A program made the translations under genes and the position numbers. Positions 1 through 7,849 of a stretch of 64,000 nt of DNA are shown piece by piece. The stretch lies in the NCBI RefSeq assembly GCF_002794255.1, contig NZ_PGGW01000068.1:24315-88314 (forward strand), in the 5' to 3' direction. Positions within the stretch are counted from its first letter, which is position 1. Every line of letters begins with the position of its first letter. The DNA is from Streptomyces carminius. Its GTDB lineage: Bacteria > Actinomycetota > Actinomycetes > Streptomycetales > Streptomycetaceae. Below the pieces are notes generated by a model. The model searched no databases. It saw only the letters and a list, made by a program, of their open reading frames with translations, and was not told where the DNA came from.

Positions 1-604
1 CGGGGTCGAAGATCCGGCCGCGCCCGCCGCGCCGGGCCGGGTCGGCGAAGACGGCGTCGAAGCCGCCGGTGTCCACCTCCGCCACATCGGCGCACCGCAC
101 CTCGATCCGGTCGGCCAGGCCCAGCGCCCCGGCGTTGGCGTGGGCGACCTCGCAGGTCAGCGGGGAGCGGTCGACGGCCAGGACGTGGATGCCCGCGCGG
201 GCCAGGGCGATGGCGTCCCCGCCGATGCCGCAGCACAGATCGGCGACGGACCGCACTCCGAGCGCGGCGAAACGCCCGGCGCGGTACGCGGCCACGTTTG
301 CTCGGGTGGCCTGCTCCACACCGTCGGGGGTGAAGTACATCCGGGCGGCATCCCCGTCGTCTCCGTCGTCCCCGGGCCCGAACTTCGCCGCCGCCCGCTG
401 CCGCAGCCGCGCCTGGGCAATGGCCGCCGAGACCAGTTCGGCCGGGTGGTCCCGGCGCAGCCGGGTGGCGACGGCCAGTTCCTGCCCGGGGTCGTACTCC
501 CGCAGTTCGGCCAGGAGGCGCTGCCCCTCATCGGTCAGCAGACGGTGGAAGACGGCCACGGGATCGGCCGGGGGGTCGGTGGGGTCGTCGGAGGGCGCGT
601 GCAC
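1..604 (-). CDS. SAM-dependent methyltransferase, THUMP-like (partial)
   Basis: About 201 codons of the N-terminal part are present; the gene runs off the left edge. I chose GTG at 604, which lies 12 nt after the stop of the upstream Uma2 gene, so the two probably form an operon. A helical N-terminal part (about residues 20-90) is followed by a Rossmann methyltransferase motif I, VADLCCGIGGDAIALA (about residue 115), then an acidic motif II (VLAVDRS) and a DPARRGG segment resembling a motif IV. This layout matches the actinobacterial class I methyltransferases annotated as THUMP-like domain proteins. The substrate is not known to me; the C-terminal half cannot be judged here. Confidence 0.8.
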   Translation of the reverse strand, partial: MHAPSDDPTDPPADPVAVFHRLLTDEGQRLLAELREYDPGQELAVATRLRRDHPAELVSAAIAQARLRQRAAAKFGPGDDGDDGDAARMYFTPDGVEQATRANVAAYRAGRFAALGVRSVADLCCGIGGDAIALARAGIHVLAVDRSPLTCEVAHANAGALGLADRIEVRCADVAEVDTGGFDAVFADPARRGGRGRIFDP

Positions 605-616
605 CGGCCCATCATC

Positions 617-1189
617 TCAGCGCCGGTACAGCGTGGTGAGGTCGATCTCCATGGGGAAGGGCACCGGAACGGCAAGCCTGCCGCGGTGGATGCCGGTGGC
701 CACGTACGCGCCGGTGGTGTCGTCCAGTTCGTAGACGTGGACGACCGGCTCGTCGTTCTCCTCCTCCACCCGCCAGAAGTGCCGGATCCCGGCCTTGGCG
801 TACTTCACCGGCTTGGCCTCCCTGTCGCGTACCGCTGACTCGTCCGAGACGATCTCGACGGCGAGCACGACCTCCTCGGGGAGGTAGGAGGTGCGCTTCT
901 TCCGGGGAGGAGCGTCGACGATCAGGATGTCCGGCTCGGGACGCTGGCGTTCACCCAGCCGGATCGACATCTCAGCAGGAACTCGCAGGTGGTGAGGGGC
1001 CGCGAGCTCTATGGCGTTGGCCAGCCGCCGCATCACCATGCTGTGGAACTCGGTCTGCGGCGACATCATCACGAGGGCTCCGTCGATCAGTTCGAAGCGC
1101 GGGGCGTCCGGCGGCAACCGGTCCAGGTCGTCGGCGGTCCAGCCGCCGGGCGGCGGGTAGAACCAGTCGGGCAGCGGCTCTGCGGTCAT
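617..1189 (-). CDS. Uma2-family (DUF820) restriction-endonuclease-like protein
   Basis: 190 aa. The family has a PD-(D/E)XK nuclease fold; visible elements are FELIDGALVMMSP, an RPEPDILIV strand carrying the acidic residue, the VLAVEIVSDESAVRDREAKPVKYAKAGIRHFW core (E...K) and a C-terminal hydrophobic strand. ATG at 1189 is preferred over the in-frame GTG at 1198 because GAGGAG lies 8 nt upstream of the ATG and abuts the GTG. Its cellular role is not established for the family. It is the first of three Uma2 paralogues in this window (others at 31238 and 33642) and is followed closely by the methyltransferase gene. Confidence 0.85.
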   Translation of the reverse strand: MTAEPLPDWFYPPPGGWTADDLDRLPPDAPRFELIDGALVMMSPQTEFHSMVMRRLANAIELAAPHHLRVPAEMSIRLGERQRPEPDILIVDAPPRKKRTSYLPEEVVLAVEIVSDESAVRDREAKPVKYAKAGIRHFWRVEEENDEPVVHVYELDDTTGAYVATGIHRGRLAVPVPFPMEIDLTTLYRR

Positions 1190-1270
1190 CGGCGGCACTC
1201 CTCACGGGCGGACACCTCGACGCGGTACGGGGCCAGCGTACCGGCGCGGGTGCGCGCAACGCGCCGTGCG

Positions 1271-1297
1271 TTGGCACTCCGGTTGACTGAGTGCTAA
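1271..1297 (+). promoter_or_regulatory. CIRCE operator 1 (HrcA site) of groES-groEL1
   Basis: TTGGCACTC (1271-1279), a 9-nt spacer, GAGTGCTAA (1289-1297). This differs at one base from the CIRCE consensus TTAGCACTC-N9-GAGTGCTAA bound by the heat-shock repressor HrcA. The -35-like TTGACT lies partly inside its spacer, so repressor binding should block RNA polymerase directly. Confidence 0.93.
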
Positions 1298-1311
1298 CGC
1301 CCGCATAGTCT
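1283..1311 (+). promoter_or_regulatory. groES promoter, HrdB-type
   Basis: TTGACT at 1283-1288 and TAGTCT at 1306-1311 are separated by 17 bp, a good vegetative (HrdB) promoter. It sits between and within the two CIRCE palindromes. Expected transcription start is near 1317-1319, inside CIRCE operator 2. Confidence 0.75.
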
Positions 1312-1316
1312 CGGAT

Positions 1317-1343
1317 CTGGCACTCCCCCATGGAGAGTGCCAA
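1317..1343 (+). promoter_or_regulatory. CIRCE operator 2
   Basis: CTGGCACTC (1317-1325), 9-nt spacer, GAGTGCCAA (1335-1343): two changes from consensus in the outer positions but the GCACTC/GAGTGC core is intact. Located 38 bp downstream of the start of operator 1 and at the predicted transcription start. Paired CIRCE sites allow tight heat-shock control. Confidence 0.85.
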
Positions 1344-1444
1344 TCCAGCGACAGGCAGATCCGGCACCCGCGACGACGGATCTACCAGGTCGCCACCCCA
1401 GACATCCAAACCCCGCTGAGATCTCCGAAGGGGGAGGTCGGATC

Positions 1445-1756
1445 GTGACGACCGCCACTAGCTCCAAGGTTGCCATCAAGCCGCTCGAGGACCGCATCGT
1501 GGTCCAGCCGCTCGACGCGGAACAGACCACGGCCTCGGGCCTGGTCATCCCGGACACGGCCAAGGAGAAGCCCCAGGAGGGCACCGTCCTGGCCGTCGGT
1601 CCGGGCCGCTTCGAGAACGGCAACCGGCTGCCGCTCGACGTCAAGGTCGGCGACATCGTGCTGTACAGCAAGTACGGCGGCACCGAGGTGAAGTACAGCG
1701 GCGAGGAGTACCTCGTCCTCTCGGCTCGCGACGTCCTCGCGATCATCGAGAAGTAA
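1445..1756 (+). CDS. groES: co-chaperonin GroES
   Basis: 103 aa, the normal size for GroES. GTG at 1445 is preceded by GGGGGAGG (1430-1437). The protein starts VTTATSSKVAIKPLEDRIVVQP; the mobile loop (TTASGLVIPDTAKEKPQEG, about residues 25-43) that contacts GroEL is intact, as is the C-terminal EYLVLSARDVLAIIEK. It caps the chaperonin GroEL1 encoded 119 bp downstream and is co-transcribed with it from the CIRCE-regulated promoter. Nothing unusual is seen. Confidence 0.97.
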   Translation: MTTATSSKVAIKPLEDRIVVQPLDAEQTTASGLVIPDTAKEKPQEGTVLAVGPGRFENGNRLPLDVKVGDIVLYSKYGGTEVKYSGEEYLVLSARDVLAIIEK

Positions 1757-1875
1757 GAAGCAGGCGGCGAAGGCCGCCTGTGATCCGCGCCCCGGCACCC
1801 GCCTCTGACACAGCCGGGGCCGGGGCGCGGATCGTTCGACGAGGACCCCACAGGCCCGGGAGGACCGAAGCAACC

Positions 1876-3501
1876 ATGGCGAAGATCCTGAAGTTCGACG
1901 AGGACGCCCGTCGCGCCCTCGAGCGCGGCGTCAACAAGCTTGCCGACACCGTGAAGGTGACGATCGGCCCCAGGGGCCGCAACGTCGTCATCGACAAGAA
2001 GTTCGGCGCCCCGACCATCACCAACGACGGTGTCACCATCGCCCGTGAGGTCGAGGTCGACGACCCCTACGAGAACATGGGCGCCCAGCTCGTGAAGGAG
2101 GTGGCGACCAAGACCAACGACATCGCGGGCGACGGCACCACCACCGCCACCGTGCTGGCCCAGGCGCTGGTCCGCGAGGGCCTGCGCAACGTCGCCGCCG
2201 GCGCGTCCCCCGCCGCCCTGAAGAAGGGCATCGACGCCGCGGTCAAGGCCGTCTCCGACGAGCTGCTCGCCGTCGCGCGGCCGATCGACGAGAAGTCCGA
2301 CATCGCCGCCGTCGCCGCGCTGTCCGCCCAGGACAAGCAGGTCGGCGAGCTGATCGCCGAGGCGATGGACAAGGTCGGCAAGGACGGTGTGATCACCGTC
2401 GAGGAGTCCAACACCTTCGGTCTGGAGCTGGACTTCACCGAGGGCATGGCCTTCGACAAGGGTTACCTGTCGCCGTACATGGTGACCGACCAGGAGCGGA
2501 TGGAGGCCGTCCTCGACGACCCGTACATCCTGATCCACCAGGGCAAGATCTCCTCCATCCAGGACCTGCTGCCGCTGCTGGAGAAGATCATCCAGGCGAA
2601 CAGCTCCAAGCCGCTGCTGATCATCGCCGAGGACGTCGAGGGCGAGGCCCTGTCCACGCTGGTGGTCAACAAGATCCGCGGCACCTTCAACGCGGTGGCC
2701 GTCAAGGCCCCGGGCTTCGGCGACCGCCGCAAGGCGATGCTCGGCGACATGGCGACGCTGACCGGCGCCACCGTCATCGCCGAGGAGGTCGGCCTGAAGC
2801 TGGACCAGGCCGGTCTGGACGTGCTGGGCACCGCCCGCCGCGTGACCGTCACCAAGGACGACACCACCATCGTCGACGGCGGCGGCAAGAGCGAGGACGT
2901 GCAGGGCCGGGTCGCGCAGATCAAGGCCGAGATCGAGACCACCGACTCCGACTGGGACCGCGAGAAGCTGCAGGAGCGCCTCGCCAAGCTGGCCGGCGGC
3001 GTGTGCGTGATCCGGGTGGGCGCGGCCACCGAGGTCGAGCTCAAGGAGAAGAAGCACCGTCTGGAGGACGCCATCTCCGCGACCCGCGCCGCGGTCGAGG
3101 AGGGCATCGTCTCCGGCGGTGGTTCCGCGCTGGTCCACGCCGCCAAGGTGCTGGAAGGCAGCCTGGGCAAGGAGGGCGACGAGGCCACCGGTGTCGCGGT
3201 CGTCCGCAAGTCGCTGGTCGAGCCGATGCGCTGGATCGCCGAGAACGCCGGCCTGGAGGGCTACGTCATCACCTCCAAGGTCGCCGAGCTGGAGAAGGGC
3301 CACGGCTTCAACGCCGCCACCGGCGAGTACGTCGACCTGGTCAAGGCCGGCGTCATCGACCCGGTGAAGGTCACCCGCTCCGCCCTGGAGAACGCCGCCT
3401 CCATCGCCTCGCTGCTGCTGACGACCGAGACCCTGGTCGTGGAGAAGCCCGCCGAGGAGGAGCCGGAGGCCGCCGGCCACGGTCACGGCCACGCCCACTG
3501 A
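1876..3501 (+). CDS. groEL1: chaperonin GroEL1
   Basis: 541 aa ATP-dependent 60-kDa chaperonin. ATG at 1876 begins MAKILKFDEDARRALERG. Visible signatures are TIGPRGRNVV and GDGTTTATVLAQ (nucleotide binding, about residues 29-38 and 85-97) and EGIVSGGGSALVHA near residue 410. The C-terminus ends in a histidine-rich GHGHGHAH tail in place of the GGM tail. That tail is characteristic of actinobacterial GroEL1 (the groES-linked copy), distinguishing it from an unlinked GroEL2. It forms an operon with groES under HrcA control and is followed by a very strong hairpin at 3560-3595. Confidence 0.97.
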   Translation: MAKILKFDEDARRALERGVNKLADTVKVTIGPRGRNVVIDKKFGAPTITNDGVTIAREVEVDDPYENMGAQLVKEVATKTNDIAGDGTTTATVLAQALVREGLRNVAAGASPAALKKGIDAAVKAVSDELLAVARPIDEKSDIAAVAALSAQDKQVGELIAEAMDKVGKDGVITVEESNTFGLELDFTEGMAFDKGYLSPYMVTDQERMEAVLDDPYILIHQGKISSIQDLLPLLEKIIQANSSKPLLIIAEDVEGEALSTLVVNKIRGTFNAVAVKAPGFGDRRKAMLGDMATLTGATVIAEEVGLKLDQAGLDVLGTARRVTVTKDDTTIVDGGGKSEDVQGRVAQIKAEIETTDSDWDREKLQERLAKLAGGVCVIRVGAATEVELKEKKHRLEDAISATRAAVEEGIVSGGGSALVHAAKVLEGSLGKEGDEATGVAVVRKSLVEPMRWIAENAGLEGYVITSKVAELEKGHGFNAATGEYVDLVKAGVIDPVKVTRSALENAASIASLLLTTETLVVEKPAEEEPEAAGHGHGHAH

Positions 3502-3559
3502 GGCACCCGCTGAGGCGTCCGCCGGGGCCGCACCTTCCCGGCCCCGGCCGCCGCGCGGT

Positions 3560-3595
3560 ACGGTCCGGCTCCCCCCGCGGGGGGAGCCGGACCGT
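3560..3595. terminator. bidirectional terminator after groEL1
   Basis: A perfect 17-bp inverted repeat (3560-3576 with 3579-3595, core GGTCCGGCTCCCCCC) folds into a GC-rich hairpin. It lies between convergent groEL1 and the SDR gene, so it can serve both. No U-tract follows, as is usual in Streptomyces. Confidence 0.85.
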
Positions 3596-3621
3596 TGTCG
3601 TGCCGCCGCCGGTACGGCCCG

Positions 3622-4392
3622 TCACCTCGGGCCGAAGCGCCCGACGCTGGAGGACACGCGGGAGACCAGGCCGCGGGGCGCCAGCCGGGCCACGCCCAGG
3701 AGCGTCTTGTAACGCGGGTCCGGAATGCACAGGACCCGGCCCCTGGCCAGATCCGCCATGGCCGTGTCCACGACGCGGTCCGCGTTCAGCCACATCCACC
3801 CCGGCACCTTCTCCGTCCGCATCTCGGCGCGCTGGTGGAACTCGGTCCGCACGAAGCCCGGACACAGCGCCATCAGCCGCACCCCCGACGGGCCCAGGTC
3901 CCGGGCCGCGCCCTGGGTGAACTGCGCGATCCACGCCTTGGAGGCACCGTAGGTGCCGCGCGGCACGAAGGCCGTCACCGAGGACACGTTGACCACCGCG
4001 CCCCGGCCCCGTTCGCGCATGCTCCCCACGGCCGCCGTGGTCAGCCGCAGCACGGCCTCGCAGTGCACCTTGAGCATCCGCAGCTCGTCCTCCATCGGGA
4101 CCTCCGGATAGCGCCCCTTGTGGCCGAAGCCGGCGTTGTTGACCAGCATCTCGACCGGGTGCTTCCGGTCGCGGAGCCGCTCCTCGACCGCCTCGATGCC
4201 CTCGTCCGTGGCCAGGTCGGCGGTGAGTATGGACGCCTCGACGCCGTGCCGGTCGTGCAGTTCCGTGGCGTGCCGCCGCAGCCGCTCGGTGTCCCGGGCC
4301 ACCAGCACCACGTCGTGCTTGTCGCGCGCCAGCCGCCGGGCGAACGCCGCCCCGATGCCCGCGGTGGCTCCTGTGATCAGTGCAGTCGTCAT
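3622..4392 (-). CDS. short-chain dehydrogenase/reductase (SDR)
   Basis: 256 aa classical SDR. The cofactor motif TGATAGIG (residues 7-14) and the NNAG motif (about 88-91) are present. The catalytic set is complete: S in NVSSVTAF and Y-x3-K in TYGASKAW. The arginines after the first and second strands (RDTERLRRH) suggest NADP(H). The C-terminus (KTLLGVARLAPRGLVSRVSS) resembles the membrane-associating tails of actinobacterial DltE/YqjQ-like SDRs. The substrate cannot be inferred. The next gene, also on the minus strand, is a MOSC protein 38 bp upstream, so they may be co-transcribed. Confidence 0.9.
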   Translation of the reverse strand: MTTALITGATAGIGAAFARRLARDKHDVVLVARDTERLRRHATELHDRHGVEASILTADLATDEGIEAVEERLRDRKHPVEMLVNNAGFGHKGRYPEVPMEDELRMLKVHCEAVLRLTTAAVGSMRERGRGAVVNVSSVTAFVPRGTYGASKAWIAQFTQGAARDLGPSGVRLMALCPGFVRTEFHQRAEMRTEKVPGWMWLNADRVVDTAMADLARGRVLCIPDPRYKTLLGVARLAPRGLVSRVSSSVGRFGPR

Positions 4393-4430
4393 ACGGGCAC
4401 GCTATCCGGCCGGGCGGACGGACCGGCCGG

Positions 4431-5258
4431 TCAGGAGGCGCCGGAAGCGCCGGGAGACGCCGGGGGGCGCGCCGTCCGGCCCCTCTTTTCGGTCTCCCCG
4501 GTCTCCCGGGCCTGCCCGGCGTACCGCCGCGCCTCCTCGTACTCCCGGGGCGGCAGCGCGTCCCCGGCGGCCAGGACGCGCGGGAGCAGTTCGCGCTCGG
4601 TGGTCAGCGCGCGGAAGAGGAAGGCGGAGGTCACCTCGTGGTCCGGCCGGTACAGGATCTCGACGGGGTCCCCGGCGCGGATCTCGCCCGGCTCGACCAC
4701 CCGCAGATAGGCGCCGGGCACGGCTGCCCGGGTGAACCGCTTCAGCCAGCGTTCCGGGCGCTTCCCCGGATCACCGGAGGTCCCGGGACCTCCCGGACCC
4801 TCCTCGGCGCCCCGTGCGGAGGGGGACGCCGGGAGGACGCCCAGTTCCGTCAGCCGGCCGGTGAACGTGCGGCAGGGGGTGCGGGTGGTGGAGACCTCCA
4901 GCACCACCCGTTCCCCGACGCGCCAGCGCTCGCCGATCAGGGCGCCGCACACGTCGACTCCCGCGGTGGTCAGGTTCTCGCCGAAGACGCCGTTCGGCAG
5001 GTCCCGGCCGAGGGCCGCCGCCCAGTCGTCCAGGTCCTCCCGGGCGTAGGCGTACACGGCCTGGTGGTCGCCGCCGTGGAAGCGCAGGTCGCCGACGAAG
5101 TCCCCGGCGAGCCCGCTGCCGCCCGCGCCCCTGGGGCCGGGCGCGGCCACGGCGACCGGGCCGTCGGCCGGCCGCTTGCCGATACCGGTGGCCCCGCCGG
5201 GGGCGTCGGTGTAGTCGGCGGCGCGGGGCCGGGCCAGGTTCACGGAGAGAAGTCGCAT
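4431..5258 (-). CDS. MOSC domain protein (YiiM-like)
   Basis: 275 aa. MOSC domains bind sulfur carried on a conserved cysteine and are linked to molybdenum cofactor chemistry or detoxification of N-hydroxylated compounds. Visible are LRFHGGDHQAVYAYAREDL (about 58-76), GENLTT (94-99) and the candidate sulfur-carrying Cys129 in RTPCRTFTG. A poorly conserved Ser/Gly/Pro insert (about 145-165) and a charged C-terminal tail flank the YiiM-type 3-alpha region (EVTSAFLFRALTTERELLPRVL). The start ATG lies only 11 bp from the edge of the IS630 element, which has removed the native upstream promoter and any normal ribosome-binding site. Confidence 0.88.
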   Translation of the reverse strand: MRLLSVNLARPRAADYTDAPGGATGIGKRPADGPVAVAAPGPRGAGGSGLAGDFVGDLRFHGGDHQAVYAYAREDLDDWAAALGRDLPNGVFGENLTTAGVDVCGALIGERWRVGERVVLEVSTTRTPCRTFTGRLTELGVLPASPSARGAEEGPGGPGTSGDPGKRPERWLKRFTRAAVPGAYLRVVEPGEIRAGDPVEILYRPDHEVTSAFLFRALTTERELLPRVLAAGDALPPREYEEARRYAGQARETGETEKRGRTARPPASPGASGAS

Positions 5259-5268
5259 GGCAGGCAGG

Positions 5269-6357
5269 CTAGTGTCCTGAGTCGTTAGTTCGTGTGCAGT
5301 ATGCGGCGAGGGTGTCGAGGATCTCGTCTGCGGTCTTGGTCCACATGAACGGCTTGGGGTTCTTGTTCCACTCGTTGATCCAGCCGCGGATGTCTCGTTC
5401 CAGCTCGACGACGCTGCGGTGGGCCGAGCGGCGGAGTTTGCGGCAGGTCAGCTCGGCGAACCAGCGCTCGACGAGGTTGAGCCAGGAGGCGGAGGTGGGG
5501 GTGAAGTGCAGGTGGAAGCGAGGGTGTCGCAGTAGCCACTTCTTGACCGCTTCGGTCTTGTGGGTGGCGTAGTTGTCCAGGACCAGGTGCAGGTCCAGGT
5601 CCTTGGGCACGGCGGCGTCGATGGTCTTCAGGAAGCGGAGGAACTCCTGGTGGCGGTGGCGTCGGTAGTGCTGGGCGATGACCGAGCCGGAGGCGATGTC
5701 CAGGGCGGCGAACAGGCTGGTGGTGCCGTGCCGGACGTAGTCGTGCGTCATCCGCGCCGGCGTGGTCGGTGCCAGCGGCAGCACCGGCTGGGTGCGGTCC
5801 AGGGCCTGGATCTGCGACTTCTCGTCCACCGCCAGAACCAGGGCGTTCTCCGGCGGGGACAGGTAGATGCCCACCACGTCACGGACCTTGGTCACGAACT
5901 GCGGGTCGGTGGACAGCTTCCAGGTCTGCACGATGTGCGGCTTGAGGCCGAACGCCCGCCAGATCCGGGCCACGGCCGACTGCGACATGCCCGCGGCCTG
6001 GGCCATCGACCGCGTCGACCAGTGCGAATCCCCCGACGGGGGCGCCTGGTCCAGGGTCCGGGCGACCAGGGACTCCACCTGCTCGTCGGTGATCTGGCGC
6101 GGGGCACCGGAGCGCGGAGCGTCGACCAGCCCCTCAAGACGGTCGGAAGCGAACCTGGACCGCCACTTGCGCACCGTCTCCCGCGAGATACCGAGCTCCT
6201 GCGCGACCTGCGCGTTCGGGCGGCCCTCGGCGCATGCCAGCACGATCCTCGCGCGCAGCACCAGGGCCTGAGACGCGGTCCGCTTGCGCAACCAGCCTCG
6301 CAGTACGCGGCGTTCGCGCTCGGACAACTCCAATGACAACGGCTTCGGGCCCGGCAT
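5269..6357 (-). CDS. IS630-family transposase
   Basis: 362 aa, full length. An N-terminal helix-turn-helix (RPNAQVAQELGISRETVRKW, about residues 50-70) and a second one (SRSMAQAAGMSQSAVARIW-like, about 120) precede a DDE catalytic core. The first Asp is in LAVDEKSQIQ, the second in LVLDNYATHK, and the Glu in SWLNLVERWFAEL. No frameshift is seen, unlike many IS630 members that need programmed frameshifting. The last sense codon lies at the inner edge of the terminal TA, and the stop codon TAG is completed by flanking chromosomal base 5269. Confidence 0.95.
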   Translation of the reverse strand: MPGPKPLSLELSERERRVLRGWLRKRTASQALVLRARIVLACAEGRPNAQVAQELGISRETVRKWRSRFASDRLEGLVDAPRSGAPRQITDEQVESLVARTLDQAPPSGDSHWSTRSMAQAAGMSQSAVARIWRAFGLKPHIVQTWKLSTDPQFVTKVRDVVGIYLSPPENALVLAVDEKSQIQALDRTQPVLPLAPTTPARMTHDYVRHGTTSLFAALDIASGSVIAQHYRRHRHQEFLRFLKTIDAAVPKDLDLHLVLDNYATHKTEAVKKWLLRHPRFHLHFTPTSASWLNLVERWFAELTCRKLRRSAHRSVVELERDIRGWINEWNKNPKPFMWTKTADEILDTLAAYCTRTNDSGH

Positions 6358-6402
6358 CCCCCAACCCTACAACCGCCAACGAACTATCGACTCAGGACAC
6401 TA
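5270..6402 (-). mobile_element. IS630-family insertion sequence (complete)
   Basis: Terminal inverted repeats of 24 bp with one mismatch (TAGTGTCCTGAGTCGTTAG... at 5270-5293 and its complement at 6379-6402) bound a single transposase gene. TA is present at both outer ends, as expected for IS630 elements that duplicate a TA target. Total length is about 1.13 kb. It separates a MOSC gene (minus) from a divergent LysR gene (plus). Both repeats and the open reading frame are intact, so the copy may be recent. Confidence 0.93.
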
Positions 6403-6509
6403 GAACAACGGCGGGCCCGGGCCCCGGCGGGGGCGAGCGGGTGCCCGGACGCCGGTCCGGCCCCGCCCGCGGAGTCCGCTTGTGGTGGAGCGGTGCTTAT
6501 GGTGGAGCG

Positions 6510-7460
6510 GTGATCGAGGCCCGCCATCTCCGGGTGCTGCGCACCGTGGCCCGCACCGGGTCGTTCTCCGCCGCCGCCCGCGAACTGGGCTGCACCCAGC
6601 CCGCCGTCAGCCAGCAGATGAGGGCGCTGGAGCGGACGGTGGGCACTTTGCTGCTGGTCCGCACGGGCCGGGAGACCCGGCTGACCGAGGCGGGCGAGGC
6701 GCTGGTGCGGCACGCCGCCGGCATCCTGGCCTCGCTGACCGCGGCCGAGGAGGAGGTCGCGGCCATCGCCGGGCTGCGGGCGGGCCGGGTGCGGCTGGTG
6801 TCCTTCCCCAGCGCCAGCGCCACCCTGGTGCCGGGTGCTTTCGCCGCGCTGCGCGCGGAGCACCCCGGCGTCCGGATGTCGCTGGTCGAGGCGCAGCCGC
6901 CGTCCTCGGTGGAGATGCTCCGCGAGGGGGAGTGCGAGATCGCGCTCGCCTACCGCTACCCGGACCCCGCCGCCGGTGCGGGCTCCGGTGCGCCGGAGGC
7001 CGGGCAGGAGCCCGGGCAGGAGGGCGAGGAGTGGGGGAAGGACGGACTGGTGGCGCGGCCGCTGCTCACCGACCGGCTCGTCGGGCTGGTCCCCCGGGAC
7101 CACCGGCTGGCGGACGCGGAGCGCGTGGAACTCGCGGAACTGGCCGGGGAGTCCTGGATCGCGGGCTGTCCGCGCTGCCGCCGCCAGTTGGTGCGGATCT
7201 GCGGGCGGGCGGGTTTCACCCCGCGCATCGACTTCGCCACCGACGACTACCCGGCCGCGGTGGGGCTGGTCGGCGCGGGCCTGGGCGTGGCGGTGCTGTC
7301 CGAGATGGCGCTGGAGCCGGTGCGTCCCAGAGGGGTGCGGACGGTGCGGATCGGCCCGGAGGTGCGGCGCGAGGTGGTGGCGCTGACGCTGCCGGACCTC
7401 GCGCGCGTACCGGTGGTCGCGGCCGTACTGGACCGGCTGTCCGCCGCCGCCCGGCGCTGA
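6510..7460 (+). CDS. LysR-family transcriptional regulator
   Basis: 316 aa. N-terminal winged helix-turn-helix (TGSFSAAARELGCTQPAVSQQMRALE, about residues 15-40) with the usual linker helix, then a periplasmic-binding-like effector domain (VRLVSFPSASATLVPGAFAALRAEHPGV onward). An extra Gly/Glu-rich loop (about 150-175) is inserted before LVARPLLTDRLVGLVPRDH. GTG at 6510 gives a compact HTH start. A CPRCRR cluster (about 225) lies in the effector domain. The original divergent neighbour was probably the MOSC gene before the IS630 insertion; targets are unknown. Confidence 0.88.
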   Translation: MIEARHLRVLRTVARTGSFSAAARELGCTQPAVSQQMRALERTVGTLLLVRTGRETRLTEAGEALVRHAAGILASLTAAEEEVAAIAGLRAGRVRLVSFPSASATLVPGAFAALRAEHPGVRMSLVEAQPPSSVEMLREGECEIALAYRYPDPAAGAGSGAPEAGQEPGQEGEEWGKDGLVARPLLTDRLVGLVPRDHRLADAERVELAELAGESWIAGCPRCRRQLVRICGRAGFTPRIDFATDDYPAAVGLVGAGLGVAVLSEMALEPVRPRGVRTVRIGPEVRREVVALTLPDLARVPVVAAVLDRLSAAARR

Positions 7461-7543
7461 GCGGCCCGCCCCGCCCCGCCTCGCCTCACTCGCGTCCCGG
7501 GCCGGGCCGGACGGGGGACCGGTCCTTTTGGCGAAGCCGTCCG

Positions 7544-7849
7544 TCAGCCGCCGCCGGCCACGGCCAGCCGGCTGCGGGCCCGGCCCATCAGCTCCTCGCG
7601 CTCGTCCTCGGTCAGACCGCCCCACACTCCGTACGGCTCGCGCACCGTGAGCGCGTGGGAGGCGCACTCCGACCGGACCGGGCAGCGCATGCAGACCTCC
7701 TTGGCGGAGGCCTCGCGCGCGCTGCGCGCCGCCCCTCGCTCTCCCTCGGGGTGGAAGAACAGCGAACTGTCGACTCCCCGGCAGGCGGCCAGCAGCTGCC
7801 AGTCCCACAGATCGGCGTTGGGCCCCGGTAGGCGGGAGAAATCTGCCAT
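7544..7849 (-). CDS. whiD: WhiB-like [4Fe-4S] regulator WhiD
   Basis: 101 aa. Four cluster-binding cysteines are at positions 23, 53, 56 and 62 (ACRG, then CMRCPVRSEC), followed by the GVWGG turn and a basic C-terminal DNA-contact segment (RARSRL). These positions are those I know for S. coelicolor WhiD, which is required for late spore maturation and works with the principal sigma factor. Placement next to divergent bldM fits. ATG at 7849 is preceded on the minus strand by AGAGGACA. The C-terminus is short (ends AVAGGG). Confidence 0.93.
   Translation of the reverse strand: MADFSRLPGPNADLWDWQLLAACRGVDSSLFFHPEGERGAARSAREASAKEVCMRCPVRSECASHALTVREPYGVWGGLTEDEREELMGRARSRLAVAGGG

Noticed and set aside
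1294..3498. Long open frame opposite groES-groEL1 (over 700 codons)
   Set aside because: Arises from codon bias in high-G+C DNA; the product is a low-complexity mirror of groEL and has no domain.
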